Under the pieces are notes generated by a model, which saw only the letters and a program-made list of their open reading frames with translations, was not told where the DNA came from and made no database searches. Source: an uncultured Sphaerochaeta sp. (lineage in GTDB: Bacteria; Spirochaetota; Spirochaetia; Sphaerochaetales; Sphaerochaetaceae). Taken from it: 64,000 bases of DNA. Where the stretch lies: NCBI RefSeq assembly GCF_963667405.1, contig NZ_OY763408.1, forward strand, positions 829,757 to 893,756. The letters run 5' to 3'. The position numbers were made by a program, and so were the translations under genes. Shown in pieces: positions 17,636-26,697 of this stretch. The first letter of the stretch is position 1; each line of letters starts with the position of its first letter.

Positions 17636-19470
17636 AGTATGATGTTCTGGTCATTGGGGCAGGGCTCAGCGGCCTGAGTGCAGCCGCACTCCTGGCCAAG
17701 AGGAATCTCAAGGTTGCGGTCGTTGACAAGAGTTATTGCCCGGGGGGAAGCTGTGGCTCCTTCAAGCGGGAGGATGTCTTTTTCGACCAAGGTTCATCCA
17801 TGCTTTTCGGCTGGGGGGAGCGGGGGTTCAATGCCCATCGGTTCCTGTTCAACTGCCTTGAGGAAGAGATGGACATCATTGCTCATCCGCAGCTGTACTG
17901 TGTGCATTACAAGGGTGAGAAGATTCGGTTTTTTCCGGATATCGACCAGTTCATTGAGGAGGTCGCCCGACTCTTCCCCAGCCAAAAGCCCAATCTGAAA
18001 CGGTTCTATGGCGATATGGAACAACTCTACACCCATGTCATGGTTGAGCACCCTTCCTATACCACCCCCGATGAGACTGACCGGAAAGAGATGCTGCAGT
18101 CCATGCTCTCCCATCCTGTTTCTTACCTTCGGTTTCTCTCCTACCTGAACAAGAGTGCCAAGAGTCTCTTGTCCAAGTATTTCACCGATCCTGAGATCTT
18201 CTCCTTCTTTGACAAGCTCACCTCCACTTACTGCTATACCACGGTGGAGGAGTCACCGGCCATTCTCAGTACGGTGATGTTCGTGGACAACCATGTGGGC
18301 GGTAGTTACTATCCGGCAGGCTCAGCATTGATGTTGCCGGGCAAGCTGGAGAAGGTCATCGAGGAGCACGGCTCTGTCATGATTCCCAATCGTGAGGTGG
18401 TGCGGATCCTGTTTTCCGGCAACAAGCCGAGCGGGGTGCAACTTGATGATGGGTCTGCTCTGTATGCCGACCAGCTGATTTACAGCGGAACGGTATGGAA
18501 CCTGTACGGCAAACTCATCCCCCCTGAGTACTCCGATCCCAAGAGACGGGCTTGGGCTGCAAGCCAGGTTCCCACCTATCCCAGCTTGGCTCTGTACAGT
18601 GTGGTGGACCGAAGTGCCATTGACCATGAGGCTATGGCTGTGGAGATGCTCGTCGGAGACCCTTCTGCATTGAATGAGGAGGAAGTGACGGTATACATTC
18701 CCAGCATCGATGACCATACCCTCTGCGGCAAGGATGAGCATGTCGTATTGGCCATCGGTCCTTCGTTCAGGACTTGGGATGGTTTGGATGCGAAAACCTA
18801 TCAGATGCAGAAGGAAGAAGAGATTCAGCGGCTCTTGGGGGTGCTTGCGCGCCGGTTTCCCACCATCAAGGAGCATGTGCGTTCAACTGAGCTTGCCACT
18901 CCCAAAACGATCGAACGGTACACGATGAAGAATGGAGGGGCGGTTGCAGGACCGAAGCAGGTATTGGGGAACCATATGTTCAAACGTCTGCATATCCGAA
19001 CCGAATATCCCACGCTGTTCTGTTGCGGCGAGTCCACTGTTTTGGGTACCGGTACCCCGACGGTGACCACCAGCGGGATTGCCGCAGCAAATGCTGTGCT
19101 TTCCCAGCGTGGTTTGGAAAGCTTTGTGTATGAGAGCGGGATGAAGCAGTACGTGCATCTGATCACCCCTCCGTATACACCCGACCAGCTCTATGCATCC
19201 GATGATGGGCAGACGCGTTCTGTCAAGCTGAAAGCCCGTCGCTGTCAGATTTGTGAGCATCCCGCGTGTTGCCAAACCAGTGGTCTCGACATTCCCTCAC
19301 TCATGAGAAGGGTCATGGTCGGCAATCTGAAGGGGGCCAAACAGTTGCTCATTGCTTCGGGCGAAGAGGACTTCGAGAGCTTGCAAAGCCATTGCATCAG
19401 GGAAGATGCCGTCGATATCCAGCAAGTATGTTCCTTTCTTCTGGAGTGGGAAAGCCCTCCTGCAAGATAG
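17632..19470 (+). CDS. FAD-dependent oxidoreductase, phytoene-desaturase/CrtISO-like, with C-terminal Cys module
   Basis: 612 aa. YDVLVIGAGLSGLSAAALLA is an N-terminal Rossmann FAD site, and YPTLFCCGESTVLGTGTPTV near residue 475 is the C-terminal FAD motif of the amine-oxidase/phytoene-desaturase superfamily. The last 85 residues add something unusual: RRCQICEHPACCQTSGLDIP followed by VGNLKGAKQLLI, which resembles the Fe-S-binding N-terminal part of GltD-like proteins (CxxCxxPxC...IP...G....A). One Cys is shifted from the usual fourth position. With the overlapping flavodoxin gene it may form an electron-transfer unit; the substrate is unknown. Pigment synthesis is not implied, since no carotenoid genes are near. 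Confidence 0.8.
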   Translation: MKYDVLVIGAGLSGLSAAALLAKRNLKVAVVDKSYCPGGSCGSFKREDVFFDQGSSMLFGWGERGFNAHRFLFNCLEEEMDIIAHPQLYCVHYKGEKIRFFPDIDQFIEEVARLFPSQKPNLKRFYGDMEQLYTHVMVEHPSYTTPDETDRKEMLQSMLSHPVSYLRFLSYLNKSAKSLLSKYFTDPEIFSFFDKLTSTYCYTTVEESPAILSTVMFVDNHVGGSYYPAGSALMLPGKLEKVIEEHGSVMIPNREVVRILFSGNKPSGVQLDDGSALYADQLIYSGTVWNLYGKLIPPEYSDPKRRAWAASQVPTYPSLALYSVVDRSAIDHEAMAVEMLVGDPSALNEEEVTVYIPSIDDHTLCGKDEHVVLAIGPSFRTWDGLDAKTYQMQKEEEIQRLLGVLARRFPTIKEHVRSTELATPKTIERYTMKNGGAVAGPKQVLGNHMFKRLHIRTEYPTLFCCGESTVLGTGTPTVTTSGIAAANAVLSQRGLESFVYESGMKQYVHLITPPYTPDQLYASDDGQTRSVKLKARRCQICEHPACCQTSGLDIPSLMRRVMVGNLKGAKQLLIASGEEDFESLQSHCIREDAVDIQQVCSFLLEWESPPAR

Positions 19471-19475
19471 GATGG

Positions 19476-20519
19476 TCAACTAGGGCTGGTAAAGCCGCCG
19501 ATGGTTCGGAAGGCGCATCCTTTTTCCAGCTCTCTCTGGATGTTTTCTTGCAGGCTGGTATGGGGATGCAGACGCATGCACTCCTCCTCTGACAAGCCTT
19601 TGCCGAACACACGCTCAAAGATCTGCGCCTGCTGGAAAGGCACCGGAAACTTTTCGAAGCGTTGCATGAAGCTCACAATGTTGCTGTCTTTCGACGCCAC
19701 CCGCAAGAGGGCGGGGTCGAGCAGCCAGGAGACACAGAAGAACAAGGTGTGGTGGGGAAACTGGTTCCCTGCCAGTGACAGGGACTCATCCACTGCCTGT
19801 GTGTCCAGCTTCCCATCCTCTGGGATGTGGATGAAGACCACCTCAGTCTGCCTGTCTGCAACGCGCTGCAGATCCGCTTTCGCAAAGGTTGTTGGCTTGC
19901 TGAGGATGCACGCGTTGGTGGTATCCACTGGGAAAGCAGTGATGGTGCTGTCATCCTCATGCCATGCAGTGACAAACGAAGCGATCTTGTCCAAGGAAAG
20001 ATGTCCTTGTGCTGTGCACCCGAGATTTCCTTCCGCCAACGTAAGGAGGTTGCCTGAGTGCTTGTCCCGATAGATGCAGACACTTTGGCCGAAGATCTTT
20101 GGTTCATACTGCAGACGGCCGAGGCAAAGGATCTTCGCACAGAGATGGCGACTGATCCAGTACACCTGCTCCAACCCTGTCTGCCCCTGATGTGTCTTTT
20201 CATAGCTCTCCATCCAGAGCCTGATGTCCAACAGGGTTGCAATTCTTGTGTCCTCGCTGATGTTCTGCCTGCGGTAGCTCGCACCTATTTCCTCATACCA
20301 GCATTTGATGGCCAGCAGGGGATGAACCGCCCCAAACCGCGCAAGTCCCAAAGAGAGGATGTTTGCAACCTCGGCAGCATCTGCGTCGGCAATTGCGTTC
20401 CGTCCTCTCTCCAGAAGGCTTGCATGGTCAGGATTGTTTCTCAGTGTCTCTTCCAGCACCTGGATGTCCTCGATATGGCGCTGATGGAATCTCAGTTCAT
20501 CGTAGTATCGGCATTGCAT
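19476..20519 (-). CDS. Acyltransferase-domain protein (GNAT-like)
   Basis: 347 aa from ATG 20519 (MQCRYYDELRFHQRHIEDIQ). The N-terminal half is helical (HASLLERGRNAIADADAAEV, LLDIRLWMESYEKTHQGQTG) and the C-terminal half contains YEPKIFGQSVCIYRDK, EVVFIHIPEDG and HHTLFFCVSWLLDPAL, a pattern known from two-domain proteins annotated as N-acyltransferases in Clostridia and spirochaetes. The acyl donor and acceptor are unknown. A start 5 codons upstream (20534) is possible. A promoter-like pair places a -10 box 6 nt before ATG 20519. It ends 5 nt from the convergent oxidoreductase gene. Confidence 0.7.
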   Translation of the reverse strand: MQCRYYDELRFHQRHIEDIQVLEETLRNNPDHASLLERGRNAIADADAAEVANILSLGLARFGAVHPLLAIKCWYEEIGASYRRQNISEDTRIATLLDIRLWMESYEKTHQGQTGLEQVYWISRHLCAKILCLGRLQYEPKIFGQSVCIYRDKHSGNLLTLAEGNLGCTAQGHLSLDKIASFVTAWHEDDSTITAFPVDTTNACILSKPTTFAKADLQRVADRQTEVVFIHIPEDGKLDTQAVDESLSLAGNQFPHHTLFFCVSWLLDPALLRVASKDSNIVSFMQRFEKFPVPFQQAQIFERVFGKGLSEEECMRLHPHTSLQENIQRELEKGCAFRTIGGFTSPS

Positions 20520-20525
20520 ACCTAG

Positions 20526-20554
20526 AGCATGCAAGGAGTGTGGATATGCGTCAA
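20526..20554 (-). promoter_or_regulatory. Possible promoter of the acyltransferase gene
   Basis: On the minus strand TTGACG (20549-20554), a 17-nt spacer and CATGCT (20526-20531), then 6 nt to ATG 20519. The -10 is weak (3 of 6), so this is the least certain of the leaderless candidates. Confidence 0.3.
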
Positions 20555-20616
20555 GGCAAATTTGCTAGGAAGATTGTGCCTGTGGTGGTATCATCATGAC
20601 AAAGAAGGGGCCTTCG

Positions 20617-21264
20617 ATGATAGTGCGTGTAGTACAACTGCTGCTGCAGCGATCCTCATTTTTCCTTGAGCTGATGATCCAGCATGTCATCATCACCCTT
20701 ATCTGTGTCTCGTTGATCACTGTTCTTGGGCTGGCTTTGGGCATTCTGATGACCAAGAACCGGTGGATGGCTCACCTGTTGCTGCGGCTGACCAGTTTCC
20801 TCTATACCATTCCTTCCATCGCCCTTTTTGGAATCCTGGTTTCCATTTCGGGAATAGGGTTGAAGAGTGCAGTCATCGCAATCGTCCTGTACGGGTTGCT
20901 TCCCATGATCAGGAGTACGTACACAGGTTTGCAGGAAGTTCCCGATGAGATCGTGGAAGCGGCAGTGGGAATGGGGACCAGCAGGGGCCAGCTGCTGTGG
21001 ACCATTCGGTTCCCGTTGGCTCTGCCGGTGATGTTCAACGGCTTCAGGACCATGGTGGTCATGACCATCGCCTTGGGGGGCATTGCCTCCTTCATTGGTG
21101 CCGGAGGCATGGGACGTGCAATCTGGCGGGGAATATCCACCAACTTTCCGGAAATGACGATAGCCGGCAGTCTTCTGATTGCCCTGTTTGCCATCATCAC
21201 CGATCTGGTGCTGGAGGTTTTGGAACGAAAGGTGCGCTCCCGGTTCCTGGGAGAAGAGGGGTAG
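20617..21264 (+). CDS. Osmoprotectant ABC transporter permease (OpuCB/YehW type)
   Basis: 215 aa. It has about five or six hydrophobic segments and the binding-protein-dependent permease EAA loop (DEIVEAAVGMGTSRGQLLWT). YTIPSIALFGILVSISGIGL and GGIASFIGAGGMGRAIWRGI are typical of glycine betaine/choline permeases. The frame is open to an ATG at 20596, but AAGGGG lies 7 nt before ATG 20617 and the family N-terminus is short before the first membrane segment. It heads a permease-binding protein-ATPase operon with a 3-nt gap to the next gene. Confidence 0.88.
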   Translation: MIVRVVQLLLQRSSFFLELMIQHVIITLICVSLITVLGLALGILMTKNRWMAHLLLRLTSFLYTIPSIALFGILVSISGIGLKSAVIAIVLYGLLPMIRSTYTGLQEVPDEIVEAAVGMGTSRGQLLWTIRFPLALPVMFNGFRTMVVMTIALGGIASFIGAGGMGRAIWRGISTNFPEMTIAGSLLIALFAIITDLVLEVLERKVRSRFLGEEG

Positions 21265-21267
21265 ACA

Positions 21268-22155
21268 ATGACAAAGCGAATTGTGGTGCTGTTCCTATTG
21301 GTTGCGTTGGTTGCATCCTTTGGTTGCAAGAAGGAGCAGAAAGAGGTGGTGATTGCCAGCAAGCCGGTCACCGAGGGCTATATCCTTGCCCAGATGCTCA
21401 GCCTCCTTGTGGAAGAGACTACTGATATCCAGGTCAAACAGACATTGGGTATCGGAGGGGGGACTTCGAACATCCATCCGGCCTTGCTGAAAGGGGAGAT
21501 TGACCTCTATCCTGAATACACCGGTACCGGTTGGCTGTTTGTGCTCAAGAAAGAACCGCTAAGGGATGCCCAGCAGCTCTATGCCCAGGTGAAGCAGGCG
21601 TATCAGGAGGAGTATGGCTTGGTGTGGAGTGGCTTGTACGGATTCAACAATACCTATGCAGTGGCTGTCACTGAGGATGTTGCTCAGCGGTATGGCCTGA
21701 AGACGGTCTCCGACCTTGCCAAGGTCAGCTCTGAACTTACGTTTGCTGCCAATCCTGACTTCCTGGAACGGGAGGATGGGTATCCAAATCTGGTGAAGAC
21801 CTACGGCCTTGCATTCAAGGCCATCAAGGAGATCGATATCGGATTGCGCTATGAGGCCATCAAGAGCGGTGGTGTTGATGTGATCATGGTCTTTTCCAAT
21901 GACGGCAGGCTCAATGTGGAGCCGGTGGCTGTATTGGAGGATGACCAGTCCGCTTTCGCCGCCTACCATGCGGCCACCGTCGTCAGGGGCGAGACGTTGG
22001 AAACGTATCCTGAGTTGGCGAAGGCTCTGGATCTTCTTGCCGGGCGTATTTCAAACGAGGAGATGATTGGTCTCAACCATCAGGTCGAAATCTTGAAGCA
22101 GGATCCCAGGGAAGTGGCAAGGGAGTTTCTCGTGAAAGAGGGCTTGCTCAGATGA
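21268..22155 (+). CDS. Osmoprotectant-binding lipoprotein (OpuCC/OsmX type)
   Basis: 295 aa. MTKRIVVLFLLVALVASFGC is a lipoprotein signal with Cys20 as the lipid site, so this binding protein is membrane-anchored. EVVIASKPVTEGYILAQML, LGIGGGTSNIHPALLKGEID and LYPEYTGTGW are signature segments of the quaternary-amine-binding (OpuAC) fold, which binds glycine betaine, choline or similar solutes. The middle gene of the operon; the ATPase gene overlaps its stop by 4 nt. Confidence 0.92.
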   Translation: MTKRIVVLFLLVALVASFGCKKEQKEVVIASKPVTEGYILAQMLSLLVEETTDIQVKQTLGIGGGTSNIHPALLKGEIDLYPEYTGTGWLFVLKKEPLRDAQQLYAQVKQAYQEEYGLVWSGLYGFNNTYAVAVTEDVAQRYGLKTVSDLAKVSSELTFAANPDFLEREDGYPNLVKTYGLAFKAIKEIDIGLRYEAIKSGGVDVIMVFSNDGRLNVEPVAVLEDDQSAFAAYHAATVVRGETLETYPELAKALDLLAGRISNEEMIGLNHQVEILKQDPREVAREFLVKEGLLR

Positions 22156-23000
22156 GCTGTGCCATCGAATTCGAGCACATCAGCAAGTCTTACACTCCTG
22201 AGGAAGTGGTCTTGCGTGACATCAATCTGTCCATAGAGGATGGACAGTTTGTGGTGTTGCTCGGTTCCTCCGGCTGTGGGAAGACAACTCTGCTGAAGAT
22301 GGTGAACAAACTGCTCGATTTTGACACAGGCTATTTGAGGATTCATGGCAAGAAGCTCAGTGATTGGAACATCGAAGCGTTGCGTCGCTCCATAGGCTAT
22401 GCCATCCAGCAAGTGGGATTGTTTCCCCATCTCAGGGTCTGGGAGAACATCAGTTATGTGCTCAAACTGCAGGGAGTCGGAAAAGATGAGCGCAAGATGC
22501 GTGCCCTCGAACTGGTGGATCTTGTGGGATTGAAAGCCGAACATCTGGACCGCTATCCGCGTCAGCTCAGCGGTGGGCAGCGCCAGAGGGTGGGGGTGGC
22601 CCGTGCCTTGGCCGCCGATCCCTCGATCATCCTGATGGATGAGCCGTTCGGTGCGGTGGACGAACAGACCCGTAGCCAGCTGCAGGACCAACTGAAGCGC
22701 ATTCACCGCCAATTCGGCCAAACCATCCTGTTTGTCACCCATGACATCCATGAGGCGTTTCGTCTTGCTGATCGCATCGTGTTGATCCATGAAGGAACTA
22801 TCCTTCAGGATGGAAGCCCGGTGGACCTGGTCTTTCATCCCAGGGATGAGGCTGTCAGCACCTTTCTTGGAAAGCGAGGGTTCTCCGCCCTTCTGGACCA
22901 GATGGTGATGGGCAAGCTGTATACGCGCTTGCAAGCCGGCACGCTGGATGTGGATCTGTTGGTCTCCCAGCTGAAAGGAGAAACCCCTTCTGCTTTTTGA
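22152..23000 (+). CDS. Osmoprotectant ABC transporter ATP-binding protein
   Basis: 282 aa. Walker A is GSSGCGKTT (about residues 38-46), the signature LSGGQRQRVGVARALAADPS and Walker B IILMDEPFGAVD follow, with FVTHDIHEA as the switch region. It powers the permease upstream. OpuCA-type ATPases often carry C-terminal CBS domains that sense ionic strength; this one is about 100 residues shorter and ends soon after the nucleotide-binding domain, so that sensor is absent. It overlaps the binding-protein gene by 4 nt. Confidence 0.93.
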   Translation: MSCAIEFEHISKSYTPEEVVLRDINLSIEDGQFVVLLGSSGCGKTTLLKMVNKLLDFDTGYLRIHGKKLSDWNIEALRRSIGYAIQQVGLFPHLRVWENISYVLKLQGVGKDERKMRALELVDLVGLKAEHLDRYPRQLSGGQRQRVGVARALAADPSIILMDEPFGAVDEQTRSQLQDQLKRIHRQFGQTILFVTHDIHEAFRLADRIVLIHEGTILQDGSPVDLVFHPRDEAVSTFLGKRGFSALLDQMVMGKLYTRLQAGTLDVDLLVSQLKGETPSAF

Positions 23001-23027
23001 AGCAAAGGATCAGTACCTGGTGGACAA

Positions 23028-23059
23028 GAAAAAACCCGGAAGGCTGAGCCCTCCGGGTT
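23028..23059 (-). terminator. Terminator between the ABC and TRAP operons
   Basis: AACCCGGA (23033-23040) and TCCGGGTT (23052-23059) form the outer stem with a GG/CC inner pair. On the minus strand TTTTTTC follows, so it chiefly ends the TRAP operon; it may also act on the convergent ABC operon. Confidence 0.85.
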
Positions 23060-23066
23060 GCATGTT

Positions 23067-24056
23067 CTAGAGCAAGCCGATCTCCCGGTAGTAACGGGCA
23101 GCACCCTCGTGGATGGGAAGTCCTGCAAGGTCCTTCACCGCTTCCTTGGGGTTGACGTTCTTCAGGGGAGCCTGGGTTGCTTTCAGTTCCTCGAAGTTTT
23201 CCCAGAATGTCTTGGTCATGGCATAGATGACATCATCATCAACGCGTGCGTCGGTACAAATGGTGATCTTGATGGCGGAAGTCAGTACATCCGCATCCTG
23301 GCCGGGGTAGGTCCCGGCAGGGATGGTGTATGCACCATACCAGGGGTAGTCCTTCTGCAGTGCCTTGATGAGGTTCTCATCCAGGCTGAGGAGCTTTCCG
23401 CCAGCGGTGGAGAGCATCTCGGTAACCGCTGCATTGGGAGTTCCGGCCATGATCCAAGCCCCGTCGAGCTGCTTGTTGCGCATCAGATCGATTGCTTCGG
23501 TGAAGCCGACATACTGGACACGCAGGCCTTCGGGATAGGATACGCCGCTTGTCTTGAGGTGGATGCTGGTCTCAACTTCTGTGGTGGAACCGGGAGCACC
23601 TGAGGCAAAGCGCTTGCCGGCAAGATCGGTAAGGCTGTTGATGCCGCTGTTGTTGGTCACCACAACCTGGTTCGGGTTGGCATAGAGACCGATCATCACC
23701 CTGAGGTTTGGATTGGGCCTTCCTTCGAAGGATCCGATGCCATTGAAGGATTCGTACATGATGGATGTGACGGCAACGCCAAGCTGGGCTTCGCCATCGG
23801 CAATCATGTTGAGGTTTGCAATGCCGCCTGCACTTGCTTGTGCACTGGCTCTGACATTGTCAAGCTTGGTGTTCCACAGGTTGCTCATAGCCGATCCCAG
23901 GGGATAGACGGCACCGGTGGTTGCAGCGGTCGGGAAGTTGATCACAGTCTTCTTGACAGGGGCTTGCGCTCCCTGGGTCTCCTGTGCACCTGCACCAAAG
24001 AGCAGGGATCCGGTAAGCAAAGCGACGAGCAGTGCGAGTACAACGGTCTTTTTCAT
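23067..24056 (-). CDS. TAXI-family TRAP transporter solute-binding protein
   Basis: 329 aa from ATG 24056 (MKKTVVLALLVALLTGSLLF), with a signal peptide ending near GAGAQ and AAGGAG before the ATG. FPTAATTGAVYPLGSAMSNL, RASAQASAGGIANLNMIADG and GAPGSTTEVETSIHLK are typical of the TAXI (TRAP-associated extracytoplasmic immunogenic) family. It captures a small anion, often a dicarboxylate or amino acid, for the fused permease whose gene ends at its ATG (4-nt overlap). The open frame upstream is a shadow of the permease gene. Confidence 0.93.
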   Translation of the reverse strand: MKKTVVLALLVALLTGSLLFGAGAQETQGAQAPVKKTVINFPTAATTGAVYPLGSAMSNLWNTKLDNVRASAQASAGGIANLNMIADGEAQLGVAVTSIMYESFNGIGSFEGRPNPNLRVMIGLYANPNQVVVTNNSGINSLTDLAGKRFASGAPGSTTEVETSIHLKTSGVSYPEGLRVQYVGFTEAIDLMRNKQLDGAWIMAGTPNAAVTEMLSTAGGKLLSLDENLIKALQKDYPWYGAYTIPAGTYPGQDADVLTSAIKITICTDARVDDDVIYAMTKTFWENFEELKATQAPLKNVNPKEAVKDLAGLPIHEGAARYYREIGLL

Positions 24057-26023
24057 GCGAGTTTCTCCTTGAGTGATGATTTCTTCTGTATATACTGGAC
24101 GGCCAGGATGGCCCCGAACAGCAGCAAGGCGATGAGGTCGGTGACCAGCTGGGTTTCTATGAAGAGCAGGCCGGCTATTACCAGGACAATTCTTCCGATG
24201 ACAGGCAGTTTGTTCAGCAAATATCCCTGCAAGCCTGCCGAGAGGGCGATGACACCCACCGAAGAGGTGAGGATGGCCCTGAGGGTAAGCCACAGCGGTA
24301 CGTCCGGTGAGGCTCCTATCAACAGGATGGGGTTGTCCAGGAAGAAGAAGGGGAGGATGAACCCGGTCAGTCCGAGCTTGACGGCAATGAGGCTGGTCTT
24401 TGTCTGGTCGGAGTCAGCGATGCCGCTGGCGACATAGCTGGACATGGCCACCGGTGGGGTGATGTTCGATAGGCATGCGTAGATGAGACAGAACATGTGT
24501 GCTGCCATGGGGATGGCCCCAGTCTGGATGAGCACGGGAACCGAAACGGTGGAAACGATGACATAGGCGGCAACACCCGGAACCCCCATGCCCAGGACGA
24601 TGCTCATGAGCATGACCATCAGGCCGCCGAGGTAGAGCTGGCCTTCTCCGACAACACGCAGGATGATGTAGCCGAAGCTCAGCCCCAGCCCGGTGAGGGA
24701 GACCGTACCGATGATGATGCCGATGATGGCGCAGCTCATGCCTACGGCGATGGCTGAACGCGATCCTTCCACTGTTGCCTGCACGATCACTTTCCAGGTC
24801 ATCCTGGTCTCTTTCTTGAGCCAGGAGGCGAGGACTGTGGCAAAGATGGCAATGACAGCAGCAAAGAGCGGGGTGTAGCCGAAGGAGAGCAGTCCGATCA
24901 ACACGACCAAGGGAATGAGCAAGTGCCCTTGGTTCTTCAAAACCACCAAGGCGTCAGGGATGTTCTCTTTGCTCAATCCGGAAAGGCCCAGGCGCTTTGC
25001 CTCGAAGTGGACGGCAAAGAGCAGGGTGAGGTAGTAGAGGAAGGCGGGAATGCAGGCTGCCAGGAGCACTTGGGTATAGCTGACGCCCATGAACTCGGCC
25101 ATGACGAAACCGACTGCTCCCATGATGGGGGGTGCAAACTGCCCACCTGTGGATGCCACGGCCTCGACTGCTGCTGCGAACTCCTTCTTGTAGCCAGTTT
25201 TCTTCATCATCGGGATGGTGATGGTGCCGGTGGTTGCCACGTTGGCGATGGCAGAGCCGTTGATCATCCCAAGCAGGGCGCTTGCAAGGACAGCCACTTT
25301 TGCAGGTCCGCCTGCGCTTCTTCCCACCAGGGTGAGGGCAATGTCGTTGATGAATTGGCTGAAACCGCTGTACTTGAGGTAAGCGCCGAAGAGGACGAAG
25401 AGGAAGATGTAGGTGGCGCTGACGCCGATGCCTACACCAAAGATGCCCTGGCTTCCCCAGATCATGTGGTTGAGTACCCGCTTGAGGCTGAATCCTACGT
25501 GCCCCAGTTCTCCGGGAATGAGCATGCCGAGAAAGTTGTAGAGCAGGAAGACCAAGCCCAGGACCGCAAGGTTCTTGCAGGCACGTCGCCCACCCTCAAA
25601 GACAAGCAGGAGGGCAAGTCCTGCGATGACAAGATCAGTCTGTTGCAGATAGCCGCCTCTTCGGGCAATGACGGTGTAGTAGTGCAAAAGGTACCAGAAG
25701 GTGAAGAAGGTGATGCCCAGCAACACCAGATCCCAGACCGGGGGAAGGGCTCGTTTTCGCTTTTCCTTGCCATAGGTAGGGAAAAGCAGAAACGTGAAGC
25801 CGAGCAAAAAGAGGAGGTGCCAGGTGCGTAGTGCCATGGCATCGATGATGCCGAATGAATTGGCAATCACCTGGAATGCAGCCCACACCAAAAAGAGGAT
25901 GGTGGTCAGGTTTCCAAGTGGTCCGCTAAACGTGCGTAGTTTGCTGTCAGGTTCTTTCTCGTCGAGAAGCTGCTGTGCCTTGATCTCTTCTGCAGTCAGT
26001 GCTGCAGAGGTGTGTTGTTCCAT
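24053..26023 (-). CDS. TRAP transporter fused permease (DctQM, TAXI type)
   Basis: 656 aa with about 16-18 hydrophobic segments. The first third corresponds to the small DctQ subunit, the rest to DctM; GMINGSAIANVATTGTITIP and ASTGGQFAPPIMGAVGFVMA are the conserved DctM transport motifs. It uses a cation gradient to import the ligand of the downstream TAXI protein. The promoter pair TTGACA/TAGATT precedes it and a GGGG stretch lies before the ATG. Confidence 0.93.
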   Translation of the reverse strand: MEQHTSAALTAEEIKAQQLLDEKEPDSKLRTFSGPLGNLTTILFLVWAAFQVIANSFGIIDAMALRTWHLLFLLGFTFLLFPTYGKEKRKRALPPVWDLVLLGITFFTFWYLLHYYTVIARRGGYLQQTDLVIAGLALLLVFEGGRRACKNLAVLGLVFLLYNFLGMLIPGELGHVGFSLKRVLNHMIWGSQGIFGVGIGVSATYIFLFVLFGAYLKYSGFSQFINDIALTLVGRSAGGPAKVAVLASALLGMINGSAIANVATTGTITIPMMKKTGYKKEFAAAVEAVASTGGQFAPPIMGAVGFVMAEFMGVSYTQVLLAACIPAFLYYLTLLFAVHFEAKRLGLSGLSKENIPDALVVLKNQGHLLIPLVVLIGLLSFGYTPLFAAVIAIFATVLASWLKKETRMTWKVIVQATVEGSRSAIAVGMSCAIIGIIIGTVSLTGLGLSFGYIILRVVGEGQLYLGGLMVMLMSIVLGMGVPGVAAYVIVSTVSVPVLIQTGAIPMAAHMFCLIYACLSNITPPVAMSSYVASGIADSDQTKTSLIAVKLGLTGFILPFFFLDNPILLIGASPDVPLWLTLRAILTSSVGVIALSAGLQGYLLNKLPVIGRIVLVIAGLLFIETQLVTDLIALLLFGAILAVQYIQKKSSLKEKLA

Positions 26024-26047
26024 TGCTTTACCCCAAACGTTCCTTCC

Positions 26048-26076
26048 AATCTATTGGGTGTTGCTTCTTTTGTCAA
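26048..26076 (-). promoter_or_regulatory. Promoter of the TRAP operon
   Basis: On the minus strand TTGACA (26071-26076), a 17-nt spacer and TAGATT (26048-26053), about 25 nt before the permease ATG. Confidence 0.75.
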
Positions 26077-26244
26077 TTTGGATATGCAAAATAGTGTATA
26101 TTGATGAGTGTTTTATGCAAAAAGCACAGAGTGCACAAAGTCATTTCCCTGCAACTTGCCCAGGAAGCAGATGATTCTTCAACCAGACAGAAGAGAATCA
26201 TGGTATATATGTTACTAACAGAAGATCAACAAATGGGAGTTCTC

Positions 26245-26685
26245 ATGGAATACCGTATTCAGAGCAAGGAACACCTCAAAGAGTTATGGACCAACATCTA
26301 TAACACCGAAGGAAAACCCGATTGGTCACACATCCTGCCTTACTATGATGATGCAATCTACTTCTGCGACAGTGTTCAGAAGATCCATGGCATCGAGGAT
26401 TTCAAGGAAATGACTGAGCGACTGATAGCGCGTTCGGACAATCTGAAGATGGATGTGAAGAATACTGCACAGAACGGCAATGTCCTGTTCATGGAGTGGG
26501 AGATGAGCCTGAGTTTCAAGAAGTATCCGAACTCCTCCATTTTCGGTGCAAGCAGGGTGACCCTCAATGAGGAGGGAAAGATCATTGAGCAACGGGACTA
26601 CTATGACCTGTGGGGTGATATCTTTGACAACATTCCCCGGTTCAACAAAGCGTATCGGAAGTTCATGAGAAAGAAGTTTGGTTGA
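26245..26685 (+). CDS. NTF2/SnoaL-like protein
   Basis: 146 aa from ATG 26245 (MEYRIQSKEHLKELWTNIYN); GGGAG lies 6 nt upstream. The pattern of a helix, HILPYYDDAIYFCDSVQKIH, then alternating strands (VLFMEWEMSLSFKKYPN, ASRVTLNEEGKIIEQRDYYD) fits the NTF2-like/SnoaL alpha-beta barrel used by many small ligand-binding proteins and enzymes. It lies 12 nt before a short-chain dehydrogenase and is probably co-transcribed, a pairing often seen for these two families. The open frame extends 48 codons upstream without a ribosome site. Confidence 0.75.
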   Translation: MEYRIQSKEHLKELWTNIYNTEGKPDWSHILPYYDDAIYFCDSVQKIHGIEDFKEMTERLIARSDNLKMDVKNTAQNGNVLFMEWEMSLSFKKYPNSSIFGASRVTLNEEGKIIEQRDYYDLWGDIFDNIPRFNKAYRKFMRKKFG

Positions 26686-26697
26686 GGAAGGCAGCAC

